Assembly (NCBI GenBank): GCA_947176065.1
Contig: CAMWPB010000032.1
Location: 1 to 51,331, forward strand
Origin: an uncultured Lachnospiraceae bacterium
GTDB taxonomy: Bacteria > Bacillota > Clostridia > Lachnospirales > Lachnospiraceae
Direction of reading: 5' to 3'
DNA: 51,331 bases
Below are positions 43,364 to 51,305 of the stretch, one piece after another; within the stretch, counting starts at the first letter, position 1, and each line of letters begins with the position of its first letter. The notes under the pieces are model-generated. The model saw nothing but the letters and a program-made list of their open reading frames with translations. It did not search any database and had not been told where the DNA came from. Both the position numbers and the translations under genes were made by a program.

Positions 43364-46075
43364 TTAACCATCCAGTTCTTTTTTCCACTCTGCGATGATC
43401 TCCTCGCACCGCTCCGTATCAATATCCTCCACCGCGTTTTTCAGTTTTTCAAAAATACTTCGCTGCACATCGCTGTAGGAATACTGCCCCATATCCTTGA
43501 CCACCTGCTCCATGGCGTCCATGTCCAGATTTTCCATAGCCTCTTCCATCTGCCGGAACAGCTCCGACAGCTCCCCTGCCTCCGCAGCCCTTCCGCTGCC
43601 GGTTTCTTCTTCTTTTATAAAGTAAGGCGCTAAAATTCCTTTGTAGAACATATATTCTTCCAGCATACCCGGTGTGATCTTATGGATCAGCGCTGCGTTT
43701 CCGGCATTGCCGGCCGCCTCCATCTGTTCGGCGGTCTGCGCCAGATCTGTCGCCCCGATCTGTCTCGACGCGCTCTTTAAGGCATGCACCTCCACCGTAT
43801 AATCCTTCCACTTCTCCGCCTGCTCATATTCCTGTATCAGCGCACATTTCTTGTCAATAACCCGGTAATACTCTTTCAGCACAGACCAGAAAAGCTGCTC
43901 GTTTCCAAGGAACCCCATAGCCTTCTCCACATCCAGTCCCTCAATGACAATATCCGTAGTCTGCACCCCTTCATCGCCCCTGTGCACGTTTCGAAGCTGC
44001 GCATTATTTTTCTTTTTCCTCTTCTCAATCTTTTCCGCCGGCAGCCATTTGCGAAGTCTGGATACCATATCCCTCATCTCGATCGGTTTCGTCACAAGAT
44101 CGTTCATGCCCTCGCTGATGAACATTTCTGCGGTTCCCTCCACCGCATTGGCTGTAAGGGCGACAATCGGTACCTGCCCGTTATTCCCGAGAAGCCTGCG
44201 GATTACTCTGGTCGTCTCCACTCCGTCCATCTCCGGCATCATGTGATCCATAAAAATAATATCGTAACGCTTATCCGTCACCATCAGAACGGCGTCCTTG
44301 CCGCTCATGGCCGTATCGATCTTCATCTCCAGCGGATTCAGAAGTCCCTTGGCTACCGTCAGGTTGATGGCGTTATCGTCCACCACCAGAATTTCCGCCG
44401 TGGGCGCCACAAAGTCAAAGTCCTCCGCCTCCATCATGGAAAAGGCGGCGTTGTCCTCCCTGCCGGTAAAAATATTCGCAAGCCCCAGAATATAGAGGGG
44501 CTTTTTGACCATGCGCAGATTTGCCAGATCATAGGAACGCACCGACCTGTGATTTGTCAGAAGTACCCCGCAGACGTCGGGATGCAGCCTCAGGAAGTAT
44601 TGTACGGCCTCTGTGAACAAGGGCTGTTCCACAAAAAAATATCCCGTGCCCCTCTCCTCTATCTGATTCAGGTTTTCCTCCGACTCCAGCCTCTCATAGG
44701 CAACGCCCAGCCTCTCCATGTCAAGCGCCAGCTCCTGCGCGATATACTCGCTCTGGATCAGGCCGGCCGCCATAATATTTCCCGGCAGCTTTTCCACGGA
44801 GCTCTGCAGATCCGTCACCTTTTGCGGAATCACAAAGGAAAACGTAGATCCCTTTCCGTACACGCTGTCCACATGTATTTTTCCCTTCATCAGGGTTACA
44901 AGCTGCCTGCAGATGGCAAGCCCAAGACCGGTTCCCTCAATATTGCGGTTTCTCTTGCTGTCGAGCTGCTGAAAGGATTTAAAGAGCTTATCCATATCGC
45001 TCTCTTTGATCCCGCTTCCCGTATCGGTAATGGATACGATCAGCTCTATCATATCCTCCGACGTCTGCAGGAAATCTATCTTTACATGAACGTTTCCCTC
45101 CTTGGTGAATTTGACGGCATTGTTAGCCAGATTTACCATAACCTGCTTAATCCGCACATTATCGCCGTAAAGCCCTGACGGAAGATCAGGGTTGACGTCC
45201 ACCGTCAGCTCCAGCTCCTTGCTCCCGATACGCGTCATAATGATATTGGATACGTCATTGATCATGGACATCGGTTCATACTCCACATCACTGATGTCCA
45301 TCATGCCGGATTCAATCTTGGAAAAGTCCAGAATATCATTGATAATCGTGAGGAGCGTCTGTCCCGACGATTTAATCTGTCCGATATATTCCCGCGCCGC
45401 AGGCGTCAGGTCTTCCCTGAGCGCCATTTCAGCCATACCGATCACCGCATTCATGGGTGTACGGATCTCATGACTCATATTCGCCAGAAAATCCGACTTC
45501 ATATTAGAACTCTTTTTCAATTCCATGTTGGTCAGGCTGACCTGATATTTGCTGTAGGCGATATCCGACAGGACGTTTGCTATCGTATAGAGCGCATTGG
45601 ACACCTTCTTAATCGTTTCTTTATCCACAATCCTGATATCCTGTGCGGCGCGTACCAGCCCGTCCGCATCCACGCCAATCTCCTCCGCCACCCGCCTGAT
45701 CTGCTCCTCATCGGGCGGTATGGTCAGCATCTGTCCCCCGATAAAGCATCCCACCAGATGCCCGTGCGCCATAATCGGCGCCGCGAATGCCACCAGTCCG
45801 GCATGGCAGAAGTAGGCGCAGGACCCGCCTGCCCTCGCCGCCTTCTCGACTCCCATCCTGTGGCATTCCTGGCAGCGTTTCCGTCCTTCCTCCGTATTTC
45901 TGACATGCTTCTGACAAAACTCCGTAAACCCGGAAGGCTTTGTCTGTATGATGCCGCTGCCATCAGTAATCATAGATGCAATTCCCGACATATCCGAAAA
46001 AGCATCCTGTATTTTCTGTAAGGATTCCACATCGATCAAATCTGTCAGTTTCAATTCACTCTCTATGATTGCCAT
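43364..46075 (-). CDS. Hybrid histidine kinase with PocR, HisKA, HATPase, REC and Hpt domains
   Basis: A 903-residue cytoplasmic phosphorelay protein without membrane helices. Residues 5-170 are a PocR-type ligand domain with Cys-rich CQEC, CAYFCHAG and GCFIGGQ segments (pocket or metal site). HisKA holds H202 in SHEIRTPMN; the ATPase has NLANNAVKF, DTGSGI and GTGLGLAIC. A degenerate receiver-like segment (about 430-550) is followed by a true receiver with D610 in FMDHMMPEMDG and an Hpt domain with H764 in VHALKSAS. All relay residues are present. The start follows GGGAGG. It lies 30 nt after the response-regulator gene in the same operon. Confidence 0.94.
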   Translation of the reverse strand: MAIIESELKLTDLIDVESLQKIQDAFSDMSGIASMITDGSGIIQTKPSGFTEFCQKHVRNTEEGRKRCQECHRMGVEKAARAGGSCAYFCHAGLVAFAAPIMAHGHLVGCFIGGQMLTIPPDEEQIRRVAEEIGVDADGLVRAAQDIRIVDKETIKKVSNALYTIANVLSDIAYSKYQVSLTNMELKKSSNMKSDFLANMSHEIRTPMNAVIGMAEMALREDLTPAAREYIGQIKSSGQTLLTIINDILDFSKIESGMMDISDVEYEPMSMINDVSNIIMTRIGSKELELTVDVNPDLPSGLYGDNVRIKQVMVNLANNAVKFTKEGNVHVKIDFLQTSEDMIELIVSITDTGSGIKESDMDKLFKSFQQLDSKRNRNIEGTGLGLAICRQLVTLMKGKIHVDSVYGKGSTFSFVIPQKVTDLQSSVEKLPGNIMAAGLIQSEYIAQELALDMERLGVAYERLESEENLNQIEERGTGYFFVEQPLFTEAVQYFLRLHPDVCGVLLTNHRSVRSYDLANLRMVKKPLYILGLANIFTGREDNAAFSMMEAEDFDFVAPTAEILVVDDNAINLTVAKGLLNPLEMKIDTAMSGKDAVLMVTDKRYDIIFMDHMMPEMDGVETTRVIRRLLGNNGQVPIVALTANAVEGTAEMFISEGMNDLVTKPIEMRDMVSRLRKWLPAEKIEKRKKKNNAQLRNVHRGDEGVQTTDIVIEGLDVEKAMGFLGNEQLFWSVLKEYYRVIDKKCALIQEYEQAEKWKDYTVEVHALKSASRQIGATDLAQTAEQMEAAGNAGNAALIHKITPGMLEEYMFYKGILAPYFIKEEETGSGRAAEAGELSELFRQMEEAMENLDMDAMEQVVKDMGQYSYSDVQRSIFEKLKNAVEDIDTERCEEIIAEWKKELDG

Positions 46076-46105
46076 AACTACCTCCCTCTACAGAATATCA
46101 TTCTG

Positions 46106-46984
46106 TCAGCCCAGGACACCTTTTATGGTGGAAGACAGTTTTTCCATATCAATAGGCTTGGCGAGATACCCCTGCGGTTTCATGGACAGCACCTCCATGA
46201 TCTTATTTCTGTCCGTCACGCCTGTAAGGAACACCACCGGCAGCTTCCTTGTCGCCGGATTTTCCCTGATCTTCGCCAGAACCGATGCGCCGTTTTCCAC
46301 CGGCATTTCATAATCCAGAAGCACCATATCCGTCTTCTTCGTCTCCAGAAACTTCAATGCAATCTTGCCGCTGATGGCCGTTGCCACATCGTAACGCTCC
46401 ACCAGATAACCCTTCAGCAGCTTAAGCACACTGCTGTCGTCGTCCACAACCAGAATGTGTTTTTTTCTGGCCGCCTCTTCCCTCATCTTCTTCTCTTTTT
46501 CCTCTTCCTTTGCAAGCTGCGCAAGAAGCTCCTCCGCTACCCGCATAACGTCCTCTGTCTTTAACGTGCTCTCCCGCACCGTCACAGAACGGCTTTCCCG
46601 CACGTTCTCAGGCCTCTTCTGCTTCAAAAGCTTAACAATGGCCTCCTCCAGCTTCTGGGTGGAAAGGGGTCTGCGGTATATCGTGACATCCATGGAAGGC
46701 GCAATACGCAAAAACTGTTCGCACTCGTCAGCATCCCCCACAATCACAATGGGAATCCGCTCCTCCTTAATCTTATTCTCCACATTGACAAACCGCTTTA
46801 GGTCATCGGGATTTTCCCCATGCAGACAGTAGACCAGCACATCAGGATGTACATACTTTATATGGTTCATGATATCGTCATAACGTTCTGAAGTGCTGAC
46901 GCACTCAAAGCTGAGATCCATATAAGTAAAAAACTCATTGATAATCATTTTGTTATTTCCAGTAAGCAGAACCTTATATTTCAT
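46106..46984 (-). CDS. Response regulator with degenerate and canonical receiver domains
   Basis: A 292-residue protein with no DNA-binding domain. The N-terminal 110 residues (YKVLLTGNNKMIINEFFTYM, VHPDVLVYCL, IPIVIVGDADE) keep a receiver fold but lack the acidic pocket, so probably cannot be phosphorylated. A helical charged linker with EEKEKKMREEAARKKH follows, then a canonical receiver HILVVDDDSSVLKLLKGYL with phosphoacceptor D224 in LLDYEMPVENG, T-loop VFLTGV and K in YLAKPID. It is likely a relay or output partner of the hybrid kinase encoded next in the operon. The output may be by protein contact. Start ATG 46984 after AGGAGGTAC. Confidence 0.92.
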   Translation of the reverse strand: MKYKVLLTGNNKMIINEFFTYMDLSFECVSTSERYDDIMNHIKYVHPDVLVYCLHGENPDDLKRFVNVENKIKEERIPIVIVGDADECEQFLRIAPSMDVTIYRRPLSTQKLEEAIVKLLKQKRPENVRESRSVTVRESTLKTEDVMRVAEELLAQLAKEEEKEKKMREEAARKKHILVVDDDSSVLKLLKGYLVERYDVATAISGKIALKFLETKKTDMVLLDYEMPVENGASVLAKIRENPATRKLPVVFLTGVTDRNKIMEVLSMKPQGYLAKPIDMEKLSSTIKGVLG

Positions 46985-47161
46985 AACCTGTACCTCCTAT
47001 TTGTTTTCGTACTCCGGCGAGCAGGCTGTCTGCGCACTGCTCATTGCCACCGCGTACATTATACCAAATTTTTCCTGTCCTTGCACTTGTATTTTTCGGA
47101 TTGAGAGGCGGTGAAAAATATGGTAACATATACCTATCAAGTGTATGGGAAAGGAATGCAT

Positions 47162-48049
47162 ATGATGAAAGAGATAAAGTGGAATGACCGATTCAACGTC
47201 GGTGTCGAGAGCATTGATTCTGCCCACAGAAAACTGTTTTCCATCGTGGGAAAGCTGATTGCCCTCAACGAGGATGAAACGAAGCAGCAGCACGCATGCA
47301 AGGAGGGCATTAAGTACTTTAAAAACTATACCATGAAACATTTTGCGGACGAGGAAGCCTACATGCAGTCCATCGGCTACCCCAATCTCACCGTGCATAA
47401 AAGTCTGCACGACAGCCTGCGGGATAAGACGATCCCGGCTCTGGAGGCGGAGATGGAGGCAAATGACTATTCCACCGAATCAGTAGGACATTTTCTCGGT
47501 ATCTGTGTGGGTTGGCTGAATGGCCATATTATGGTCGAAGACCGTGCCATTACCGGCAAGAATCCTCATAAATGGGTACACCAGCCGGATGATAACATAT
47601 TGGAAAATCTGGAAAAGGCGATCACACAGGCGCTGGAAAGCCTGTCTCAGGCAGACGTGGACGTCATAAGCCGCCGTTACAGCGGCGAAAACTTCTCCAC
47701 AGGAAAAACGCTCTGTTTCCGCCTGACCTACCGCACGAAGGAGAAGAAGCCCGTCCGCCTTTATCTGATTTATGAAGAGTCGCTGGTTCTGCAGGCCCTG
47801 AGTGAAATTCTGGAAAAGGATATTCACAGGATAGACCAGACGGTAATCACTGCCATGAAGCTTTTATCCGAACAGTTTATAAACCGCCTGCAGACACACT
47901 TTCCGCTCACGGAGCTCTGTACTCTCGAACGCAATGACCTGATGACCTTTGAACAGTTTGTTCATACCTTCGACAAAGAATTTCCGCCCTACAGTCTCCT
48001 GTTCAGCGCGGAAGGGAAAGGCTACTTTGCGTTCTGCGCACAAGTGTAA
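47162..48049 (+). CDS. Bacteriohemerythrin with CheX-like C-terminal domain
   Basis: A 295-residue protein. Residues 1-140 are a hemerythrin four-helix bundle that binds a di-iron site for oxygen or redox sensing: the W-to-H start KEIKWNDRFNVGVESIDSAH, HFADEEAYMQSIGYPN, HKSLHDSLR and GHIMVEDRAI supply the His/Glu ligands. Residues about 165-295 form an alpha/beta domain resembling CheX/CheC-type phosphatases (LYLIYEESLVLQALSEILEK, VITAMKLLSEQFINRL), tentative. I chose ATG 47162 with AAAGGA 6 nt upstream; an ATG at 47165 is also possible. It diverges from the phosphorelay operon, so oxygen-linked signalling is a reasonable inference. Confidence 0.87.
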   Translation: MMKEIKWNDRFNVGVESIDSAHRKLFSIVGKLIALNEDETKQQHACKEGIKYFKNYTMKHFADEEAYMQSIGYPNLTVHKSLHDSLRDKTIPALEAEMEANDYSTESVGHFLGICVGWLNGHIMVEDRAITGKNPHKWVHQPDDNILENLEKAITQALESLSQADVDVISRRYSGENFSTGKTLCFRLTYRTKEKKPVRLYLIYEESLVLQALSEILEKDIHRIDQTVITAMKLLSEQFINRLQTHFPLTELCTLERNDLMTFEQFVHTFDKEFPPYSLLFSAEGKGYFAFCAQV

Positions 48050-48096
48050 CCATTTTATATTCCGTACCAACTCCTTTATTTAGGTTTTCACATATG

Positions 48097-48127
48097 AAAA
48101 GGCGGGCAATTTACTGTCCCGCCTTTT
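48097..48127. terminator. Bidirectional terminator between hemerythrin and MFS genes
   Basis: AAAAGGCGGG (48097-48106) and CCCGCCTTTT (48118-48127) pair perfectly for 10 bp, with T-runs at either end, between two converging genes. Confidence 0.9.
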
Positions 48128-48153
48128 CTTACTCCGATATATTTTTCTGACGT

Positions 48154-49443
48154 TTACGGTTCCGTATAACGATACTTTCGCAAAACGCGCCCGAATCCCA
48201 GGCAAATCACTATCCCGAGTATTCCGAGAATAAACATCATCATCGCCGCGCCCGAGCCTTTTCCCGTACCGAACAGCCTGGCAGGCATACTCTGCGCGGA
48301 GACTGCTGCCATAACCGGCTCACAGACCTGATCCACCATAAGGCCGCCCAGAAACAGACCGATGGGAATGGTAAAAAACTGCAGCGTATTTCTGCAGGAA
48401 TACACCCGCCCCTGCATGTCAAGCGGAATCGTCGTCCTCACGATCACATCCAGATTCGCGCTCATAACAGGCACCAGTATCCAGCCTATGATCTGCCCTG
48501 CGCACCACAGCGCGGGTATCCGGGTAAATGCCAGCAGAAAATTCTCCGTGCCCAGAGAAAACAGCATCGTCAGATAAATCACGCGGATGCGGTTTTTCGG
48601 TGCAGGCAGCGCCGTAACAATCAGACTGCCGATCAACATCGCAATCCCCGCGCAGGAGGTCACCATGCCAAGAACCGCCTCCCCGCCGTTTTCCCTCGGC
48701 AGGATCAGCGCCGGCAGCACCGCGTCAAAGGCCGACGCCACAAAATTAACCCCCGCCAGAAACAAAATCAGTATAAGCACCAATTCGTTTTCACGCAGAC
48801 AGACAAGCCCCGCTCTGACCGTCTCTAAAAAAGAGTCTTTTTCCGACTCATCCACCTTCTCCGGGGCAGAAAGCTTCACGCCAAACAGCAATGCCAGAAA
48901 AGCGATTGCAAAGGTAGTCAAATCCACATAGATGACAATGTCCATCCCCCCAAAGGCGTACAGCGCCGTCGCGAAAACAGGGTTTAAAATCGTCACAAGC
49001 GATGCCGAAAAGGACCGAAGGCCGCTGGTTTTCTGGTAATACTCTTTTGGCGTAATCATGGTCATCGCCACGTCGCCCGCAGGCTGCTGCACGGTGTTCA
49101 TCAGACCGGTTACGGCATTCAGAAGATACATATGGACAGGCCGCAGCAAATCCGCCTTCAATAATGCCAGAACAGTCACCGAACAGCAGGCCGCCAGCGT
49201 GTCGCAGACAAGCATCACCTTTTTCTTGTCCCACCTGTCGCTGAGCGCACCCGCAAAAATGCTCATCACCACATAGGGCGCATAGCTGCACACCGCCAAA
49301 AGCGCCGTCTGCAACGCGGAACCCGTCTTTTCATAGAGCCACAGGGTGAGCGCAAACCCCGTCATGGCGCTCCCAAGCTGTGACAGAGACTGCGTGCTCC
49401 ACAAAATCAGAAACGTTTTTAAATGCTTTATATTATTTTTCAT
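48154..49443 (-). CDS. MFS exporter, macrolide-efflux (MefA)-like
   Basis: A 429-residue protein with twelve hydrophobic helices. It begins KTFLILWSTQSLSQLGSAMT, has the MFS loop GALSDRWDKKKVMLVCDTL (about residues 63-81) and VTGLMNTVQQPAGDVAMTMI (about 110-130), the layout of drug exporters of the MefA/MdfA-like DHA3 group. The exported compound is unknown. The start is ATG 49443. A short leader reading frame and several mutually exclusive hairpins precede it, one covering its ribosome binding site, so expression is probably induced by a translation-blocking drug. Confidence 0.9.
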   Translation of the reverse strand: MKNNIKHLKTFLILWSTQSLSQLGSAMTGFALTLWLYEKTGSALQTALLAVCSYAPYVVMSIFAGALSDRWDKKKVMLVCDTLAACCSVTVLALLKADLLRPVHMYLLNAVTGLMNTVQQPAGDVAMTMITPKEYYQKTSGLRSFSASLVTILNPVFATALYAFGGMDIVIYVDLTTFAIAFLALLFGVKLSAPEKVDESEKDSFLETVRAGLVCLRENELVLILILFLAGVNFVASAFDAVLPALILPRENGGEAVLGMVTSCAGIAMLIGSLIVTALPAPKNRIRVIYLTMLFSLGTENFLLAFTRIPALWCAGQIIGWILVPVMSANLDVIVRTTIPLDMQGRVYSCRNTLQFFTIPIGLFLGGLMVDQVCEPVMAAVSAQSMPARLFGTGKGSGAAMMMFILGILGIVICLGFGRVLRKYRYTEP

Positions 49444-49446
49444 TTT

Positions 49447-49551
49447 CCTTTGCTCCTTTGATTTTCTTCCTTACAATCAAAATGCAAAGGCTGAGGACTT
49501 ACTGCCTTTTACGGCATTCCTCCATGCAATGTCCTCATCCCTTGCATGGAG
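49447..49551 (-). promoter_or_regulatory. Attenuator hairpins covering the MFS ribosome binding site
   Basis: On the minus strand: B, CTCCATGCAA (49551-49542) with TTGCATGGAG (49529-49520), 10 bp, overlapping leader codons 10-13; A, TGAGGAC (49537-49531) with GTCCTCA (49498-49492), starting at the leader stop and excluding B by topology; a small TGCC/GGCA stem (49503-49516); and C, CCTTTGC (49490-49484) with GCAAAGG (49453-49447) plus TTTGATT/AATCAAA, burying the AAGGAG and AAAGGAAA sites of the exporter gene. Confidence 0.75.
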
Positions 49552-49579
49552 CGTCTGCAATGCATAAAATTAACGACAT
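49535..49579 (-). CDS. Putative 14-residue leader peptide of the MFS exporter
   Basis: The frame MSLILCIADAPCKG starts at ATG 49579 with a strong AGGAGG 7 nt upstream and ends in TGA at 49535. Its last codons overlap the 5' arm of hairpin B and its stop overlaps hairpin A, so a ribosome stalled in the peptide would reshape the leader RNA. Drug-resistance genes in Firmicutes often use such leader peptides; this one is not a sequence I recognise. Confidence 0.7.
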   Translation of the reverse strand: MSLILCIADAPCKG

Positions 49580-49656
49580 TCTGCCACCTCCTGTCATATA
49601 AACCTGCTGCCGCAGTTTTCCCTGCCATAAAAATGTATCCCCGGACTCATATTATT

Positions 49657-50139
49657 TCACAGCTCTTCCCGTATGATCCGCCACGCCTCCACCAGCCGCT
49701 CCAGCGAATACCCTGCATTGGCAGGGCTTGTGGAAGGCAGTACAACCGCTTCCCGTCCGTTTATCGAATAAATATATTTCTGATAGAGCTGATACGCCTT
49801 GCCGCCATTTACATAGATTGCCCGGATATCGGCGCAGTCCAGAATCCGTGATAAGTCATTCGGCGTCACATCCCGGATGCTGGCGTCCGAGGAGCCCGTG
49901 ATCTCACAGCTTGCAATCACATCCCACACCGCGATATGGTGGGATAAAAGCATCTCCTTTTTCTGCTCTATATTCTCCGGCACCGCACAGCCAAGCACCT
50001 GCGCCATCACGCGCCAGAAACGGTTCTGCTTATGGCCGTAAAAAAACTGCTGTTCCCGGGATTTCACCGAGGGAAAGCTCCCCAATATCAAAACCCGGGA
50101 ATGCCCGTCATAGAGCGGTTCAATCGTGTGGTGCAGCAT
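49657..50139 (-). CDS. DNA-deoxyinosine glycosylase (MUG-type uracil-DNA glycosylase superfamily)
   Basis: A 160-residue DNA repair enzyme. It shows the superfamily motifs RVLILGSFPSVKSREQQFFY (active-site loop 1, residues 15-34), VWDVIASCEITGSSDASI (near residue 72) and VVLPSTSPANAGY (loop 2, near 132). Members excise deaminated bases such as hypoxanthine from DNA. The start is ATG 50139 with AAAGGAGG 6 nt upstream. That site lies inside the 3' end of the nucleotidyltransferase fragment on the same strand. It lies 77 nt upstream of the MFS leader, with no clear terminator between. Confidence 0.9.
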   Translation of the reverse strand: MLHHTIEPLYDGHSRVLILGSFPSVKSREQQFFYGHKQNRFWRVMAQVLGCAVPENIEQKKEMLLSHHIAVWDVIASCEITGSSDASIRDVTPNDLSRILDCADIRAIYVNGGKAYQLYQKYIYSINGREAVVLPSTSPANAGYSLERLVEAWRIIREEL

Positions 50140-50347
50140 CGCGGCCTCCTTTTAGCGCTGGCTGTATTTTACATAATCCTCTATCTTTTGAACAATGTTC
50201 TTTCACAATAACTGCGATATCAATATCACTGCTGTCTGTTGCCTCACCCCTTGCAACTGATCCGTACAATATAATCATAGATATATTTTTTTGAAAAATA
50301 TCTGTCAATCCCTGCACCAATTCCTGCTTTATATCATCGGACAGCAT
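50120..50347 (-). pseudogene. Truncated MNT-type nucleotidyltransferase
   Basis: A 75-residue remnant starting MLSDDIKQELVQGLTDIF, with GGAGG 8 nt upstream of ATG 50347. It holds the nucleotidyltransferase signature GSVARGEATDSSDIDIAV with the first two metal-binding aspartates. The usual third aspartate and remaining 30-50 residues are missing: after IVKEHCSKDRG the frame runs into the ribosome binding site and start of the glycosylase gene. Full-length relatives often pair with HEPN proteins as toxin-antitoxin modules; no HEPN gene is here. The truncation at the junction suggests a deletion. Confidence 0.7.
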
Positions 50348-50356
50348 CTGCCACAC

Positions 50357-50661
50357 CTCCCAAAATATACTATACCCCGCTAATATTCTATGCGTTTATT
50401 ATACCCTCACCTTAATCAGTTCTCAATCAAAAAATCAACAATTCTTTTCTTAACCAGCAAAATATTTGTGATTGAATTGTTACTGTCAGAGTTCCATTTT
50501 GTAGCAGATGGTACAACCAAAAAATGGAAAAATATATAAAATTGACATTTTTTTAACTAAATCTCCCCTTTTATAAAAAAAATTATTTAGTGGATTGACA
50601 AAAATTCGATTTCGTATTAAAATAAAATCCGAAGTCGGATATAAGATTATGGAGGTAAAGA
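50357..50661. other. AT-rich spacer with a consensus promoter and palindromic operator
   Basis: The segment is markedly richer in A and T than the rest of the window and shows no gene. At 50595-50623 it has TTGACA, a 17-nt spacer and TAAAAT, giving a strong promoter for the MarR gene. Between promoter and start codon lies ATCCGA-AG-TCGGAT (50627-50640), a 6-bp inverted repeat at about +1 to +15, a likely MarR autorepression site. Confidence 0.75.
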
Positions 50662-51147
50662 ATGGATAAATCAAACGAAACTGCCAGACAGCTTATGGTC
50701 ACGATCAATAATCTTAGTAAAATCTATACTGCTAATACACCGAAAATTGGCAGACAGTCTACGGAATTATGGCTTATGTATGCGCTTGATGATGGTAAGC
50801 CGCATTCACAAAAACAAATTTGTGATGAATGGGGTTTTCCGCCTACTACGCTTAACACGGTTACTAAGAAATGTGAAACGGCGGGTTATCTTACATTAAC
50901 TCTCATTCCCGGAAAGCGGCGTGAAATGCAGATATGCCTTACAGAAAGTGGAAAGATTCACGCAAAGCAATTGTTGGATGCGGTTTATCGGGCAGAGAGT
51001 TATGCTATGGAAGAAACTTTAAAACGATATTCCGCAGAATTTATATCTGTACTTGACTACTTTGGGCAATGCTTAAAGTTTTCATTTGAGCAGGATTCCG
51101 AGCGAAATAATAATTTTTTAGATATGGGGGAATCTGATGGAAAATGA
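50662..51147 (+). CDS. MarR-family transcriptional regulator
   Basis: A 161-residue winged-helix regulator. The DNA-binding part includes ELWLMYALDDGKPHSQKQIC, then DEWGFPPTTLNTVTKKCETA (recognition helix) and the wing GKRREMQICLTESGKIHA (residues 93-110). MarR proteins bind palindromes as dimers and let go when a small molecule or oxidation acts on them. The start is ATG 50662 with GGAGG 8 nt before it. The stop overlaps the start of the KTR gene by 11 bp, so the two are coupled. Codon use is A/T-rich unlike the upstream genes, which supports a horizontal origin. Confidence 0.92.
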   Translation: MDKSNETARQLMVTINNLSKIYTANTPKIGRQSTELWLMYALDDGKPHSQKQICDEWGFPPTTLNTVTKKCETAGYLTLTLIPGKRREMQICLTESGKIHAKQLLDAVYRAESYAMEETLKRYSAEFISVLDYFGQCLKFSFEQDSERNNNFLDMGESDGK

Positions 51148-51283
51148 TAAGTGGTTACTATGTCCTGTTTGTAATAGCAAGACACGAATAAAAATCCGGG
51201 AAGACACTGTACTTTTGCATTTTCCTTTGTTTTGCCCGAAGTGCAGGCAGGAAACTTTAATCAATGTAGAACAATTAACCTAG
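51137..51283 (+). CDS. Cysteine-rich KTR-domain protein
   Basis: A 48-residue protein starting MENDKWLLCPVCNSKTRIKI with a second pair FCPKC near residue 36, so four cysteines in two CxxC knuckles can bind zinc. The CPVCNSKTR motif is the hallmark of the cysteine-rich KTR family, often found on conjugative and resistance elements of gut Firmicutes; its function is not known. The start ATG 51137 lies within the 3' end of the MarR gene with GGGGGA 5 nt upstream. Confidence 0.85.
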   Translation: MENDKWLLCPVCNSKTRIKIREDTVLLHFPLFCPKCRQETLINVEQLT

Positions 51284-51288
51284 ATTAT

Positions 51289-51305
51289 TCACGGCACAGC
51301 CGTGA
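51289..51305 (+). terminator. Short hairpin after the KTR gene
   Basis: TCACGGC-ACA-GCCGTGA is a perfect 7-bp stem just after the KTR stop. There is no T-run; it may be a terminator, or part of an attenuator of the gene that follows outside the window. Confidence 0.45.

Noticed and set aside
43784..45178. Long plus-strand open frame of about 464 codons opposite the hybrid kinase gene
   Set aside because: Shadow of the kinase coding strand; composition is His/Leu/Arg-rich and it lacks a start signal.
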